Notes under the pieces: model-generated | Databases searched by the model: none | What the model saw: the letters and a program-made list of their open reading frames with translations, nothing else | Told to the model about the DNA's origin: nothing | Assembly: GCA_034336665.1 (NCBI GenBank) | Contig: CM067570.1 | Coordinates: 24,633,002 to 24,697,001 of the forward strand | DNA: 64,000 bases | Origin: Luscinia megarhynchos | Taxonomy: Eukaryota > Chordata > Aves > Passeriformes > Turdidae | Direction: 5' to 3' | Part shown: piece by piece, positions 38,584 through 52,440 of the stretch | Layout: each line of letters opens with the position of its first letter | Position numbering within the stretch: the first letter of the stretch is position 1 | Translations under genes and position numbers: made by a program

Positions 38584-41500
38584 CTGGAGGAGAGTGAGAT
38601 ATATTTGTAATTTGCATCCCAGTTCAGTACTTACCACAACATTAAATGGTGGTTAATCACCTTATGTCCCAATTCGTTTACAGTGCTGTGGCCTTTGCAC
38701 CAGTGTCTTTTTCCCAGATTCTCCCCTTGAAGAAACTTGTTAAAACCCATGTATGGATTATTCATGAATGTAATTACATTGTGTGTGTATTTTTAAAATC
38801 TTTTAAAATTTTATTTTCAAAGAGTCAATATCATAACATTGTAATTTGCCAAACACTTTATTTAAAGGGATGGTTTCAATGCAGAAAGTAAAATTGAAAT
38901 CGAGAAGGACTATTAGAAATGCAAATGTTAAATTCTGTGAAGAAGAAATAACTGCATTTGGTGATAAATAAAGCTGGACTTTCAATTCTGCAATATCATC
39001 AACATTTCTTAAAGTGGTTCTCTACCTTCCTGCAGTGAAAGTGTCTCTTTGCTTTGCTGTAATCGTTTTTCAACATCACCACCTTGTTTCAGTGTTATAA
39101 ATCAGAGGAGAAGCCTTGTACTGACTGGTCCAGAGAGCCGTGTAAGAGGGTGCTCAGTGCTGGGCCTTGTCTCCAGACCAAGGGGATTTTGTTGGAGTGC
39201 TTGAAGCTGAGCATGTGTTTAGATGCCCTGGCAGTGATGAGTAACACTTGAGTCTGAGTCCAGGTTTTTTCATAGATCTCAGCACGTTGTTGTAAAACTG
39301 GGCGTGTAGTGTCTGAGTGCCTTTCCAATTTAGTCATCCTCCTAGCATTTGGCTGGGTGTTAAGGCTGCATCCGTCCTTCTTGCATGTTTTTTTTTCTGA
39401 CTAAATGCTAGACTTGTGGTGCTGGAAGTGTGTAATTGTTCAGTGCTTACTTTTTCCTCTTTTCTTTAATTTGAGGATTTGTTTTGACAGTTAAAATTCT
39501 GGTGGTTTTCTGGTTGTCTGCTGCCATACAACCTATGAACAGATGCCAAAGCAGAATGTTTGTGTCCTTTTTTAAATAGCGAAAATTCAATTTCTCCATT
39601 AAATCAGTTTCCCCACCCAGATAATTTTGTGTGTGTTTTGGGGTTTTTTTTTTATGGTTTTGTACCATCCCATGTCACAAGTTTTGGTCTGGTGATTTAA
39701 TGACTTAAATTTAACATATTTAATATGTTTGTATTTGCTGGGAAATTTTTTTAGTTATTTAAAATATAGTTTTAATGCTTGATCTAATCCATATTCTGTG
39801 TGTGTCTGAGGTTTTTCTTCAGTTGGTACAATTAATCTTTGTTTCAGAGCAGATTTTTATTCTGTGCGAAGTGCAGTAAATACTATGTACTTGAAATACT
39901 TTGTGTATCTTGCTTGCAGTTGATTTGTCACAGATTTTGTTGTCAAGTTAGCTTCTAAATCACCATTCCCTTTGTGTGTTTGCTTTCAAATAATTGTGCT
40001 TGACCCCCAGTGCTAAAATAAAAATATGGGTGTGGGTTAACTTTTCTGCAGATCTGGTGCTGACTCTGCAAACCAGGTTCTCATACTGCCATCTCCCTTT
40101 TCACCAAACTTATACTGGTGTGCAAATTTATGATGTCACATAAAGCTGGGGTGAGTGCCAGTGAGGTGCCATATTTTGTGGGAGATTCTGTGGGGATTGG
40201 GCTTTGTTGAATCATTTCAATTTCAAAAACCCCACTGGCAGAAGCTGTGGGTTAAAGAAGTGCTGGGTTGTGTGAATTCTTTCTGGGCTGCCTGGAAGGG
40301 CTGGCTGTGGCTCTGGCACACAGGGCAGTGCTGGCAGGTGGCTCCCCAAGCACTGTGCCCACCCCTGGGGCTCACGGGCTGTGCGAGGGCTCAGCTGCTG
40401 GGGGAGCCTCTCCTCACCCCTCACCTCTTGTATTTGGGATGTAAGCTCTTGTTTTTGTAAGAACCTCTGGGATTTATTTCATGAAATGCACTTGTTTACT
40501 TTTTTAACTTTCAGTTATCAAAATGAGTTATTTGGATTTCACTTTCTGTTTTGAGTAGATTCTTGAGATGATTTTTATGACCCTGTTAACTTTCTATTTT
40601 AAATAGAGTTCTCACAGTCCACTAAGCAAAAAACTTTCACCTTGTTACTGCAGGTTCAATTTTTGTTTCTATAGAAACAACTGTTGACAGGGTTTTTTTA
40701 AACTCTTCCCAATTTCTCAGATTTCCAGTGAGTTCTAGAAAAACAAGTTCTAAGATCCTTGAAATCAAAAATCAGTGGCAAAACAGAAATGTATAGCTTT
40801 GCCTAAGCAATAGAGATTAGGCAAATGTTGGCTGGTTGACAAGTGACCTAACTTGCTGAAAATATATAGGTAATATTTCCTTAGCTAGTGAAGTGATTCA
40901 TCTGCATTACAATATGTTGAATATGTTTTTCGACAATATCTAATTGGCAGAAGACTGTTAGTACCAGTATGGGGTTTGATCTTGATAATTTAAATATTTC
41001 AGGTGCTTTTTTTTTTAAAACTTGTGTTCATAGTCCTTTTAACTTTATCTAAGCTGAAAGTAACTGATGCTTTGGCCATTTTTATTTTCCTGCTAAATTA
41101 TAACAAAGCTTTTTAGAGAGAGCTTATACTTCAGAGATTTTTACAGTAATATATTTTTTTTTAAAGTAACCAGTACTGTCTGTTAGGTCAATATATGTTC
41201 TTATATAGACTTTTTAGCTCATTTGCAGTGAATGTTATAAGAAATCTTGAAAACCAGCTTATGCAAAGTTTGCAGGTGCCCAGTGTGCTCTCAGGAGTGT
41301 TTGATCTGCAGTTACATTCGCAAACCAGTGGCTCTTGGTGCATTATTCTTGTTGGTATTTAAGTTTTATGGTAGCTATGTTTGTATTAAGGATAATTTTT
41401 TACAGATTTGTCCAGTTAAAGGATTTTTAATATCTGAATGTGTTTGGAAAATATTTCTGTATTCCAGAATTATTCTTAAGTTAATTTCTTTGCATTATTT

Positions 41501-44500
41501 GGATGATAATCATTATGAAGGCATTTGTATCTTCTCAGTTGCTCCAAGTAGGTAAAAAAATGGTTAAAAATTTTGCTTTTTGTAAGACAAAATGAACTTA
41601 TGAAAAATTAATTAAATTTTAATTTATGGTTTTGGAATATTCAAATCTACTTAAAAACACTTTGACTTTTTATGTCTTTATCTGAGGCTGCTTCTTTACC
41701 CTTCTGTGGAACACTTATTTTCTTCAGTTCTACCTGCATCTCAGCAAATGGGGTTTTTTCTTTCACTCCTAAGAAAAGTCAGGGAAGTGCTGTTCAATGG
41801 TAGAGGGAGATGGGAAGGCACAAACAGAGCCAATTAACTGCACAGTTGTGCTGCTTTTTTGGATGCAAGCTGACAAAAGCAGAGATATGAAAAGGTACTG
41901 CTGATGCTCTGCTCACAGTTGTAGGTATTTGGCATGCTCACAGTAATGGAGAGTGGTGCAACATTGCTTTCTGCCTGAAGTTTAGATGTAACTTGAAAAG
42001 TGAACTTGTCAACTAGTGTTTCACTGTTAAAGCTAAATATTTGGTTTGGCTGCCATTTTATCAATCACTTTGTATAAACGTGATTTCAATGAAAAATACT
42101 TTTATCTCACTAATTTCTTAGCTAACACTATATTAGATATAAATAAATGTTTGCAAACCAGCAAGATAAACAATTTCCTTGTCATTAATTCTATACTAGT
42201 GCATTTCTAAAAAGGCCTGTCACATTGCCTTTCTTCAGCAAAATGAATTCTAAATTTTTTGCTGGAATAAAAATTTTACGACATTTATATTGAAGGCAAA
42301 GTGATTAATCACTTGGTACCATAATGCTAGATATTGTAAGAATTGGGGAATATGGGAAAAACTGCATGCTTAATAGTGTGAGTTCTGCAGAAAAAGATGG
42401 TGCAGTGTTCATACCCCACTGATCCCACCTTACATCCTAAACTTCTAGAGTAGCAGGCGTTTATTAGCCTACAGAGTTGCCCAAAACTGGGATCATCTGT
42501 TTTGTTTAATCTTCCATGTAATCCCCAGGGATTACACTGTGTTACAGTTTCAGCTACACCTGTTTTCTCTTCCTCTGTCCCTGTTTTCTCTTTCATATTC
42601 CTCATCAGTGGCATCTGTTTAAAATCATTGTAGCTTTAGGTGCTGAGGAAACAGGAGGGAAGACAGTGGGTGCGGTCATTGACGGACAAGGATGGGTAAG
42701 AAGTTGTTCTTAGGGCAAATATACAGAAATCTGTTTTGAGTTGGGCTGGAGATAACGTTAAAGCTATTTGGGGCCCTAGGGATGCCATTAGTCCTCTCTG
42801 CCCTGACTGGCCTTCTGATGGCAGCTCAAGCGCACACGAGTTTGGATGAGCATTTGTGCCACAGGGATGCTCTTGGTGCCCTCTGACAGCATCAGTGAGC
42901 AGCTCCAACATGCAGCTCTACTTTGCTTCCTGGTGAGCAGCAAAGGTCTTGGACTCTCTGCAGAAAGTCACCTGCCAAGTGCTTTTATTTCTCCTCCTGT
43001 GGGCTGGCAGGTGTGAGATTGGCTGCGTATGACAATGGACTGTGCTGCATCCTACTAGGAATTACACAGCTCTTGTGGCTTTCGGCAGCACACTGAAAAC
43101 CCGCAGTCCCCAGCCATCTTTGATGTAGGCAGTTCCCAAATGCCCCTGTAGGTCAGGACAAATTCCCCAAATGTAACTGAATAGGCCAAATACTGCAGGA
43201 CCTGGGTCCTAGCCTGTGCCTGCTGGACTGACATAGAAATTTGTGGTTTTATACCATTTTCAGATTTAAATATTTCAAAATACTTAAATGTTTGCTTAAG
43301 TTACTTTAATTTGTGGATTAGAAATGAAAACAAGTTACTTAGACTGCAGTTCAGTACTTTGAAGTCCTTTAATATCCATGGCTCTCTTGGAATTTGTAGA
43401 GCAAATGCTTGTTCCACTAATGCTGTATCGTATATGATCTGATTCTTCTCTCAGCCCTATGGGGTTGCTCTCTTGCAATAGTGCAGATGAAAAGAAAATA
43501 GGAAAATGCTTCCAAAATCTGTCTTGATTGAGCAGCAAATGCTCAAACAAGATATTATAGCTGCTGTTTTGTATTGTCACCAACTGCAAATTCTCAGTGA
43601 CAGTGGGACTGCAATTATCTGGTCTATATTTTCCTGCAATTGCAGCTATAAATGTCTTGAGAAATTGTTTTGGGTTTTTTTTAACATACTTGTTTACTAA
43701 GGTATTTTGTTTTCTTTAGTGGTGTGCCTTAAAAGCAACAACAACACAAAACCTCTGCTCCAGAGTACAGTATAAGAAATTTAATCATAAGCCAGACTTT
43801 TATGGTGAGCTGGAATACAACATTTTCATAGTGGAGCTGATAGTATCAAAATAAAAAGGTATTTATGCTACAAAGTGTACTCCTAACATGCTTTAAAGGG
43901 CAGTTATATGATGTGGGAATTCAGCCAGGGACCAAGTATTTCCTGGAACTGTGTCACACAGAGGCATCAGGGTTTTTTTTTTCCCCTTTCTCCCTACTCT
44001 GGTTATGCCTTGAGTTCATGTAGGTCATGTAAACTTCTGTATATGCACATTTTTCATTACTTAAGTCCTGAAATTGGCTGAAATTTTGAAATTGGATGTT
44101 AAAATTTTAGATGTAGCAGTCATTTAATAGTTGTGTTTTTTTTCCTCTGGTTGTGTTGCAAGTAATACATGCAGTGCAGCCTGTTGTCTCTCCCAAAGCT
44201 TTGTAAAAATCAGATATGAAAAATTAAAAATTCATTTGAGGTTATGGTTGTGAATTTGGCTGATGAAAGGTTGAGTGGTCAGTTAATAAATGTTCTTGGG
44301 TAGCCTGACCTATGGCTTCCTCAGGGTCACTTTGTGCCCTCTTCTGGGCCTTGAGTGTTGGGATCATAAAGTACATGAAGACTGTCTTTCTCAAAAGTAA
44401 AATTCGGTGATGGAAAAGCAAAGCAGGCCACAAATTGGCAGAGAACCTGAAGTACTGGCTGATCCTAAGCTCCTACTCTTTGTACTCTTGTATTAAAAAA

Positions 44501-45537
44501 TTATTTTCATATGATAATGTAGCAAATATTCCACTACAGGAGTTGTACAGGATTGGTTTTGTTTTGTCATGGAGATGATGAACACTGGGAAAATAAATGG
44601 TTATTTCAATAATATGTAATTTTCACTGGGCCTCTAAATGTCAACAGGTAGGAGATAAATTATGCCTCTAGTGCTGCTTAACTGTTTTTGTTTTAGGTGT
44701 TTAAGCCATGGCCACCTTTGTTCCTTATCTTCTTATATAACCAGGATAAAGCCTGGATTTGGAGGGCTGGTCCTCCAAACATAAGGGTTGCATACTTAAG
44801 TTTAGATGGGGGAAAAAAAATCATAATCTTGCAGAAATTCACAAGTAAACCCCAGCTGGCCTTGCAACACTTGTAATCTGTGGATTTGCAACAGAAGGTG
44901 TCAAACAGTATGTATATGTGCATTGAATTGTATATATATTTAATTGGATAGAATATACTTTTTTGACCAAAATGAAAATATTTTAGTTAAAATAATGCAT
45001 ATTAAAAATCATCATAGTGGTTAGAGGTATGTGGAAAAAGTACAAAAATCAAAAACTTGAGGGCTAATAGTTTTATGAAAATAGGTTAATTTAATTCATT
45101 CTCCAAAGTGAAAATGGAAGTATCTGTTCTCGAGTATCTCACAGATTTCAGAGTAGCCCTGTACTAGTACTAATTGTTTGTAGCTGTGGAGGAGAAGACA
45201 CAGTCAGTAACACTAGCATTAATTATAAGACTGACAGAACTGCTCTGTGCCACAGACCTGGCTCGCTGTGGCCGTTGATTTAGAGGGGACGGTTTCCTTC
45301 CTCATTCTTTTCTTCCACTAGTCCACACATGTGCTGATGAAAATAAAAGTTATGTAAATTGAATTACCCTTGATAGGGAGAAGGGTGGTTTTGGACTAAG
45401 CCATCAGTCCTAGTCTTAAATGAGGATGGGCTAAAGTTTTAGCTTACCCCATTACATGTTCTGCCCTGGTCTGTCACTCCCCTGTAAGCTGGACACGTAG
45501 TTAATAGTGGGAGAATTCTGTTAGTGACTAGCTTGTC
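38584..45537. other. long stretch without supported genes
   Basis: Unique sequence with the T/G tract at 39627 and GC patches at 40250-40430 and 42640-42910. Frames of up to about 100 codons occur on both strands over the 40.2-40.4 kb patch, as composition predicts. No repeats identified by eye. Confidence 0.45.
39627..39664. repeat. T/G-rich tract
   Basis: 'ttgtgtgtgttttggggt' followed by T10. Same class as the tracts at 7319, 38275 and 46981. Confidence 0.7.
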
Positions 45538-45570
45538 TTTTGATGCCAGCCTTTGCAGGGGGCATCAAAA
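45538..45570. repeat. perfect inverted repeat (10-bp arms, 13-nt loop)
   Basis: Arm 'ttttgatgcc' (45538-45547) is exactly complementary to 'ggcatcaaaa' (45561-45570), with loop 'agcctttgcaggg' between them. It would form a stable hairpin in DNA or RNA, but shows no flanking signature of a known small RNA or of a transposon end. Confidence 0.6.
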
Positions 45571-46199
45571 CTGATTTCTGGGGCTCAATGGCTGCCTGAT
45601 CTCCTGGGGTCCTTCTAGGCTGCTGCAGAGTAAATGTTGAGCAAGTGGTAGGGGCAGCTCTTTTTGCTGGGTTTGGGAGCAATCTCTCCAGTATTCAGAG
45701 CTGTATGTGAATGGATTGTACCCTAAACACTTTGTGGTCAAGCTAAGTGGCTCAGCATAGGTAAGATTTGAATAATCTGTGGTTATCAGTCAAAATGTGA
45801 AATGCTGGGAGGTTAAAATCCAGCCTCTGGGCTCGTGGTGACAGTGCTGCTGCTTTCATGGTGGTTATCCATCGTGTTTTCTTAAGGTACGGATAGAGCT
45901 GCAGGATGTTGCAGAGCTTGTTTCACCTGGAAAGGATTTCCAAGGCAGACTGGCGTTAATGGCCACACCAGGCAGCTGTGAGGAGGACATTGCCGCCTTC
46001 CAGTGCCTGTTCATGTCCCAAGGACCAGTCCTTTGAGTTTACTTCCACTTTTGCCCCATTAGCTCTTCCTGGTATCCTTTTGATAGACTTATTAGTTATT
46101 GCATCTCTTGCATGTGAAAAATCCATTCTGTTTTATGTGGCTACTGAGTGTTTGATCTCAGGCCTTCCTGTTATTTTAGCACTGTGTGTCTCTAGTTAA

Positions 46200-46720
46200 C
46201 ACAGTAATCCCCACTGTAATCTATCCTTACATTAGTCACTCCTATCAAAGGCCTGATCCACTGTGATTTAATGTAAGAAATTATTCTGTTAGCCTAAATG
46301 CAAAAATCTGTTTTTCTTCCCCCGCTTTTGTTTTTCTCCCTCCATCCCACTGTGCATTGTATAGGCTTTTTATTTATTCTGCCAGATTGACAAGATTATA
46401 AATGAGAGCTGCATGTTGAAGCCTCTAATTTTTCATAAGTAAATGAATTAATTTATCATAGCTGTTGTGTTTTATTGCTGTCTCGATGCCAGACTGGCCA
46501 GCTTCTTTAATTCCCCCTTTTACCTTCTAAATACTGAATCCATGTCATTGTGTTTGACAGCTTTCTGGTTCCCCTGTCAGATGCAATTTGGTGCTAATCA
46601 CATTTTCTTTGCTTAGTGTCAGTGGTACAGGCCATGCATAATATTCCTGTATGTCCACTTATTTACTTGAAACACAGCTGAAATGTCTTGGGCATTAATC
46701 TGATGAAGCTACTACATTAG
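46200..46720. promoter_or_regulatory. candidate conserved non-coding element
   Basis: A roughly 500-bp stretch without repeats or long open frames but dense in homeodomain-type cores: 'aatgaattaatttatcat' near 46443, 'ttaatttct'-like cores, and 'gtgctaatcac' near 46592. It also carries TGACAG/CTGTCA-type sites (TALE class), as 'gtttgacagct' near 46552 and 'cctgtcagatg' near 46574. Composition and motif density resemble vertebrate developmental enhancers. No conservation data are available here, so the call rests on resemblance only. Confidence 0.25.
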
Positions 46721-46980
46721 AATGCAAAAATGGTGCTTGAGTAGTGAGATAATGTGGTGTGGCAGATGTGCAGTAGATAACATTGAGGCTAAAGTAGTGA
46801 TCCTTATCAAGCTGTGATGCATTTTATTTGTTGGTTTTGCATACCTTTTCCTAAAAAAAGATTATAATCAGTTCTGGTTCATTAGAATGGTGTCACTTAT
46901 GATTTAATTTTTTCTTTGTGATCAAACTATGAGAAACTGCTTCTATTCTTCCCTCCATTCCCCATTGTCTAAATACAGGG

Positions 46981-47028
46981 TGTTTCTTGGTTTGTGGGTT
47001 TTGGTTGGTGTGGTTTTTTTTTTTTTGT
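46981..47028. repeat. T/G-rich tract ending in T13
   Basis: Alternating 'ttgg', 'gggtt' and 'ggtgtgg' units end in thirteen T (47014-47026). Confidence 0.75.
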
Positions 47029-50000
47029 TCAAGTCATGGGACACACTTCATATATGCTGACTTTTAATGGGAGTGTTCAAGTCTTTCATTTGGAATGTTT
47101 CAACTAACTATTAAAACTGTTCAGCCATCTCTGAAGTTTTCAAAGCTCCTATTAACCGAGCCCTGAATACTTAAATTTTCAGTAAGAGCTGGTAGTCCGT
47201 TATTGAAAACCAGAGGCTGCTATAGGTTTTCCTCTCCTAACTCCTACAGAGGTAGGTTTGCAATCCTTTTGTCTTAATTGTATTGAAATTATACTTCCTA
47301 GTATGGGTTTTTTTTTCCAGTTACCTGGTAATGGTTTTTTTGTATGTTTTGAAATCCTTCTTTTCCAACAAAGAAAAGTGCATATTTCTGGAAGACCTTG
47401 AAACAATAGGTCCCTATGGTGCATATCAGGAATTTGGGTTTGGTAGTATTTACTTACTGAATTATGCATTTTCTTTGGTTTCTGCATGTTTTTGTCTACT
47501 CTGAAATCCTGCGATGTACTCCTCTGCTGCTGTATAGAAACAGTGATGATGGCTTGTGAAAGACCCAACTGCTTCAGAGACTGTTCAAATATATTCTCCC
47601 CTTGAAAGAGTGTATTTAAATATGAGATTTGGGAAAGGATGTAATGTTGATTTGTCATAAAATGGATAAATTTTGAGAAATGTATAGTTTATGAAAAAAT
47701 TCAGACTAATGTGTGCCTGTCAGCCACATGGACAAGGATTTTTTTTCTAGCAGCACTGTCTACAGATGAGCCTTGCGGCTTGGAGTCTATTTTAGATTAC
47801 ATATGGATGTTAGAAGTAAGAGCTTCTGTGGAGTGAATCAGCAGTTCTAAAATTCCCATCTTTTGGTATGGGGATTCTGTTCCCACACAAAGAAATCTGA
47901 AGCTGGAAAACAAGCTTTATGGAGAGCACATGAATTCTGCTTAACAATATTTGCATGTCACTGCAGACAGATTTTGTGCTTCCAGTAAAGCATCTTGGCA
48001 AGTAATTAAAGTGCTAGTCATTACCTGGTGGGGATTTCTAAGTAAGTTATTGCACACAACAGGCAGTTTTGTCTGTTCTGTGAGAACTCGGGATTCTTGA
48101 AAACTGCAGCTTCACCTGAAACCCCCAATGAAGAATTCTGATTTCAAATACCTTTCTATTTTTGTGAAATCTGCTTATGTTTGCTTGAAGCAACATGATG
48201 TTGAAATTCTTTCCTTGTAAAAATAACAGGTTGAAATTCCTTTCTGCTGTTTACAATCAGAGTGCTCACACTGACCTGCCGGGCTGTTGGGGTGTGGTGG
48301 TTAACACAGGAAGTGGGACCTTCAGTTCTGAGATGTTTCATTGGTTTTGTGGCCAGTCATGGGTAAGGGATTTGATGTAGCACATCAGTTGTTCTGTATG
48401 GAAAGGTAATATCAAGACTTCATGAAGTACTTGAGCTATTAACAGAAAATGTTAGTAAGGAGAAAAGAATTTAATTTCACTTGCAAGGGACTTGTAAGAA
48501 GTAGGCTGAACTCCAGATTTGTCATGGATATCATGTACAATCTTGGATAAATCAGTTTCTTTGTGCATTTATTTTTTTTTGGTAGAGTAGGAAGGATAAT
48601 TCTGCTGTACTTCACAAGTCTTCATGAAAAATACATGTATCTCACACATGTACGTATACACACAGTGCCCTTCTTGTATTTGGTTGATTTTGTGACCTTC
48701 CATTGTGAGTGCATAAATAGTGTGCTGTTGGTAACAAATAAGCTTAGTGAAATCATTGCAGTGTTCTGGACACATGGTGCTTCAATTGAAGTTAAGGAAT
48801 TAGAATGTAACTGTTGCAGGTTTTTTGTTTGTGCAAATGGAAGATGTTTAACATTAACACGTCATCCTCTGAGAATTCTTCATATTGTCTTACACTATTG
48901 GTAGGACATTAATTCAACTTTTTTTAATAATGAAATACAATACAACATAATTCCTGTTTATTAGCAGAGCTGCTGACTTTTTGTATGTGTTCCTTTATAG
49001 AATGCTTCAATAGTATTTGTATATGCTTTAAATTTCCTAAAATATTAGTTTGTGGTCAAAGGCACCCAAGTCTATGCAATGACAGTGTAGCTACAACTGA
49101 GGTTGGGATTTGTGGTACCTTAAAATAATTTTACCCCATTTAGATAAAATTATAGGCATTTCATTGTACTGCATTTTATATTAGGGTGTGGGTGTGAATT
49201 TTTAGATTTATGTCACTTATATTTTGTTGTTGATTTGGAAAATGCTGAAAGAGTTCCAAAGTAAGATTGAAGTGAGTATATTCAACCCTTAGCCTCTGTG
49301 CTGAGACTCCCTGTGGTGATGATTAATTGGTAATGTGAACATCTGTGAGGGAATAGTGGAAGTGCTAGACTTTTCAGAGGGGCTGTGACTGCTTGGTAGG
49401 TTTCATGTTCATATGATGTGGAAGGAAGTACCCACAACATAGATGAGTAACTCGCTGTTAGTGACTCAGATGATTTAACTTGTGTTTTGTAATAATGCCT
49501 GAGAAAAGACTGAGTGACTTACTGAATGTTGGTGAAGCTCTGATCTGGTTGGATGTGCAGTACATTGTAGTGCATTTCTGCTGGTGATTTGGGGAGATTT
49601 GTAGACCAATCAAGTTGGTCAACACATGTTGAAGATGAGGAAGAGTAATGGTAGAGTCCTGCAGGTGTGAGTGGGAGTATGACTAAAATAGAAATGTGCT
49701 ATCAATTTGCATTATTTCTGTTTACATAGTACTGATCTGAGAATCTTGGATTAATGGGTTTCCAAAGAGAGAATGCAAGTTGTGATGAAGATGTTTCACC
49801 CAGGATCCCCTTTCATTTGCTGATGTTTGTCTGGCCATGAAGTGGCTGGGGTGGACAAGTGCTATTTGCATGCCTGTAGCTGAGGTGCAGCTGTTTTCTG
49901 GGATCTCTCCTGTATGGAGTGTTAGGCTGCTCTGTTAGTGGAAGCAGCCACCACCACATGCCATCATATGCAGCAGAGAGAGGCATGTAAAGGGAAGGGT

Positions 50001-52097
50001 ACACCAGGTGTGGTGGTTCATCGTGTTCCAAGTGCCTGCTTGTGCTGGGCTGTTCCATCTGCTGACAGGCTCCTTGGTGCAGTTGAAATTGAAACATGCT
50101 GTTTATATGAAACAAAAAAAGCTTTTTTTCTTCTTCCCCCTCAGACGTGCCATACTGTGGCTTTAAAGGAGCTTAAAGGAAACCATCTAGAGACTTCTAA
50201 AAATGTGATTGTTTTTCAAAGCTTGCTACAAATATCAGTATGCAGGAAACTCCGTTAGGGTTGTTTTTCAGGAACATGTCTTCCATACCTGGTGTGAAAT
50301 GGAAGTTGAAGCAGTGCTTGTTTGGTGCTCTTGGATATGGAAACTTTCAGAAAGGGTTAGGTGCATAATCACATCAGCAGTTGTTGCCTCTTTTGTTCGC
50401 TTTTAATGCAGCTGCTAATGGATTCAGGTTTTTTTGTTGGTCTTTTCTTTTAACAAAACATCAGTTAATGTGAGAATTAATATCTGATAATGGGGAGCAA
50501 GAAATCTTTGAATGTTAATGGTATTATGTGTGCTCTCTCTACCCTTTTATATTTGCATTCTAATAGGATTGGAATCTTTTAATGGCATAAAAAAAATCTG
50601 TAAAGAGATTGAGTGTGGGTAAACGCTAGGTGATGCACTTTTGGATGAAAAATTTGGGTTGCTGGTATATTTCACTGTCAGTGTAACAACTGTGTTGATT
50701 GCAGAATGGAAAAATGCTTTAGTAGTTAGTGGGTTATGTCCTGAGATCCTATTTCCTAACCATAGAGTGAACTGCCTGGAGTCTTTAAGTTATTGAAAAG
50801 TAAACAAAAATGTATTTAAAGTAATTGGATTTCAATTAAATATATTTCTGTATTTATTTAAAAGAATCATTGATTTTCAGTGGTTGATCACCACTAAAAT
50901 GTTGATGTGCAATCAAATGTCTTTACATTAAATTTGACACTTTTTAAAAGGAGGAAAATGCATTATATGCATATTTATGCAATGATACTTAACATACATT
51001 TATTCAGAGTCTTAATTTTTACATTTAGCTTAGGAAATGCTGAGTGACAGTTCTTATTTAGTAGACTATTAATTCCTTCTTCATGGCTTGTGTCAAGCTA
51101 GTTTTAGTAATTGAAGTTCAATTAAAGCTGTGGAGAACTGAAAATGAATTTTAGTTAAGAAAAAAATGGGAAATAGTCTGCATGTGTATTGGGAAGAGAT
51201 TTGAATTTAAAGCTGATATATTGAACAGAATCAGTTTGCAGGTGATGCGTGATAGGCTATGCAGCTGATAGGGTAGATGAGACCAGGAGGAATTTCTCAG
51301 GGTCTTTGAGTGGGGCTCAGCTCTCGCATTCAGTTGTTTTTCAGAGGCTGTAAAAAAGTGAGACTAGTAAGATTCCCTGCTTAGCAGCGATCAGGTGATT
51401 TTTTTTCATTTTGAATGTGCTACTTCTTGAGTTGAATTGCCTAGATAAACTGAAATTAGAATATACTCTTTGTCAAGAATTGTCATCTACTGCTCTCAGT
51501 AGCTTGTCATTTTATCTCTTTGGAAAGCTCTAGTTCCATGAGACTAGCTCTGTCCTTGCCCCTCCTGCGAGTTTCCTTCAAATGCTGCACAGGAACATGC
51601 TTCTTGTGAGCAGTTCTTTGGAGGGTAGGAATTGACTGTGGAATCCTCCTATTTGTTTAGTCTAATTAGTATTACCTTACAGATGATGCAGCAGCCTACC
51701 TGTCTCATGTTGCCAAGTTGTGGTTGAAGTGTAGATCAGAAATTATTAATATACAGTTAGAATTCTGGTGGAATGGAGTGACATGTCCAAAGACTGATGT
51801 CTCAGATGAGTCAAGAGAAACTGTAGAGTTTCCTGATAGAGACTGAAAGCACAGAATGAGAGAGGAGGCAAAAAGAAGCATCCAAATAATTACTGTGATG
51901 ACTTTGGATGGAGCTGCCCTCCTTGCCTCCTCTGTGTACCAAAGCCCTGAAGGCCAAGTCCTAAGGAGTCATAGGTTACTGATGGAGGGAAGTATCCAGC
52001 AGACTTGGAAGCACAGTTCTGCCAAGTTCCATTTTGATTCTGATCTGTGTGCTATTCCCGTGTAACCTAAGCAGCATGTATAGGAAAATGCAAAGAC
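47029..52097. other. long stretch without supported genes
   Basis: Includes the 152-codon minus frame 47200-47658 (no domain, no splice context, no low complexity) and frames of about 100 codons on both strands at 49813-50258. No known repeat recognised. Confidence 0.45.
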
Positions 52098-52172
52098 CAA
52101 AAAAACCCCAAAAAAAAAAAAAAACCAAAAACAAAACAAAACAAAAAAAAAAACCCCCAAAAAAAACCAACA
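52098..52172. repeat. A-rich tract with C blocks
   Basis: The largest low-complexity tract here, about 75 bp made almost only of A and C ('aaaccccaaaaaaa', 'caaaacaaaacaaaacaaaa', 'aacccccaaaa'). It follows unique sequence that carries a 69-codon open frame (51856-52065), so it could be a degenerate poly-A tail. No target-site duplication was found. Confidence 0.85.
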
Positions 52173-52427
52173 CAAACTTACCACAAATATGGTCAGAACT
52201 TCTGTTTAGCATTTGTATCCCTTGTCACATTTTTTATAATGTCTTTGTGTTTCACTTGCGCTAGCCAAACTTACTTAAAATTAATTCTGAGTTAAAATGT
52301 AGGAAAAAATGTCTTTTATCTGCACACAGTGTTCAGTTCTGGTTTGATATATCCCATGTAGTAGATATTTGGCAGAATTTACTTTGTCATGTAATGTCTT
52401 TGAAGGGGAGATGATTTTTTTAAATGG

Positions 52428-52440
52428 TTTTTTTTTTTTT
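52428..52440. repeat. poly-T (13)
   Basis: Thirteen consecutive T, about 255 bp beyond the A/C tract at 52098-52172 and in opposite sense to it. Any link is speculative. Confidence 0.7.

Noticed and set aside
47200..47658. 152-codon minus-strand frame as a gene
   Set aside because: No recognisable motif, no splice sites at its limits, and stop-rich AT surroundings; consistent with chance.
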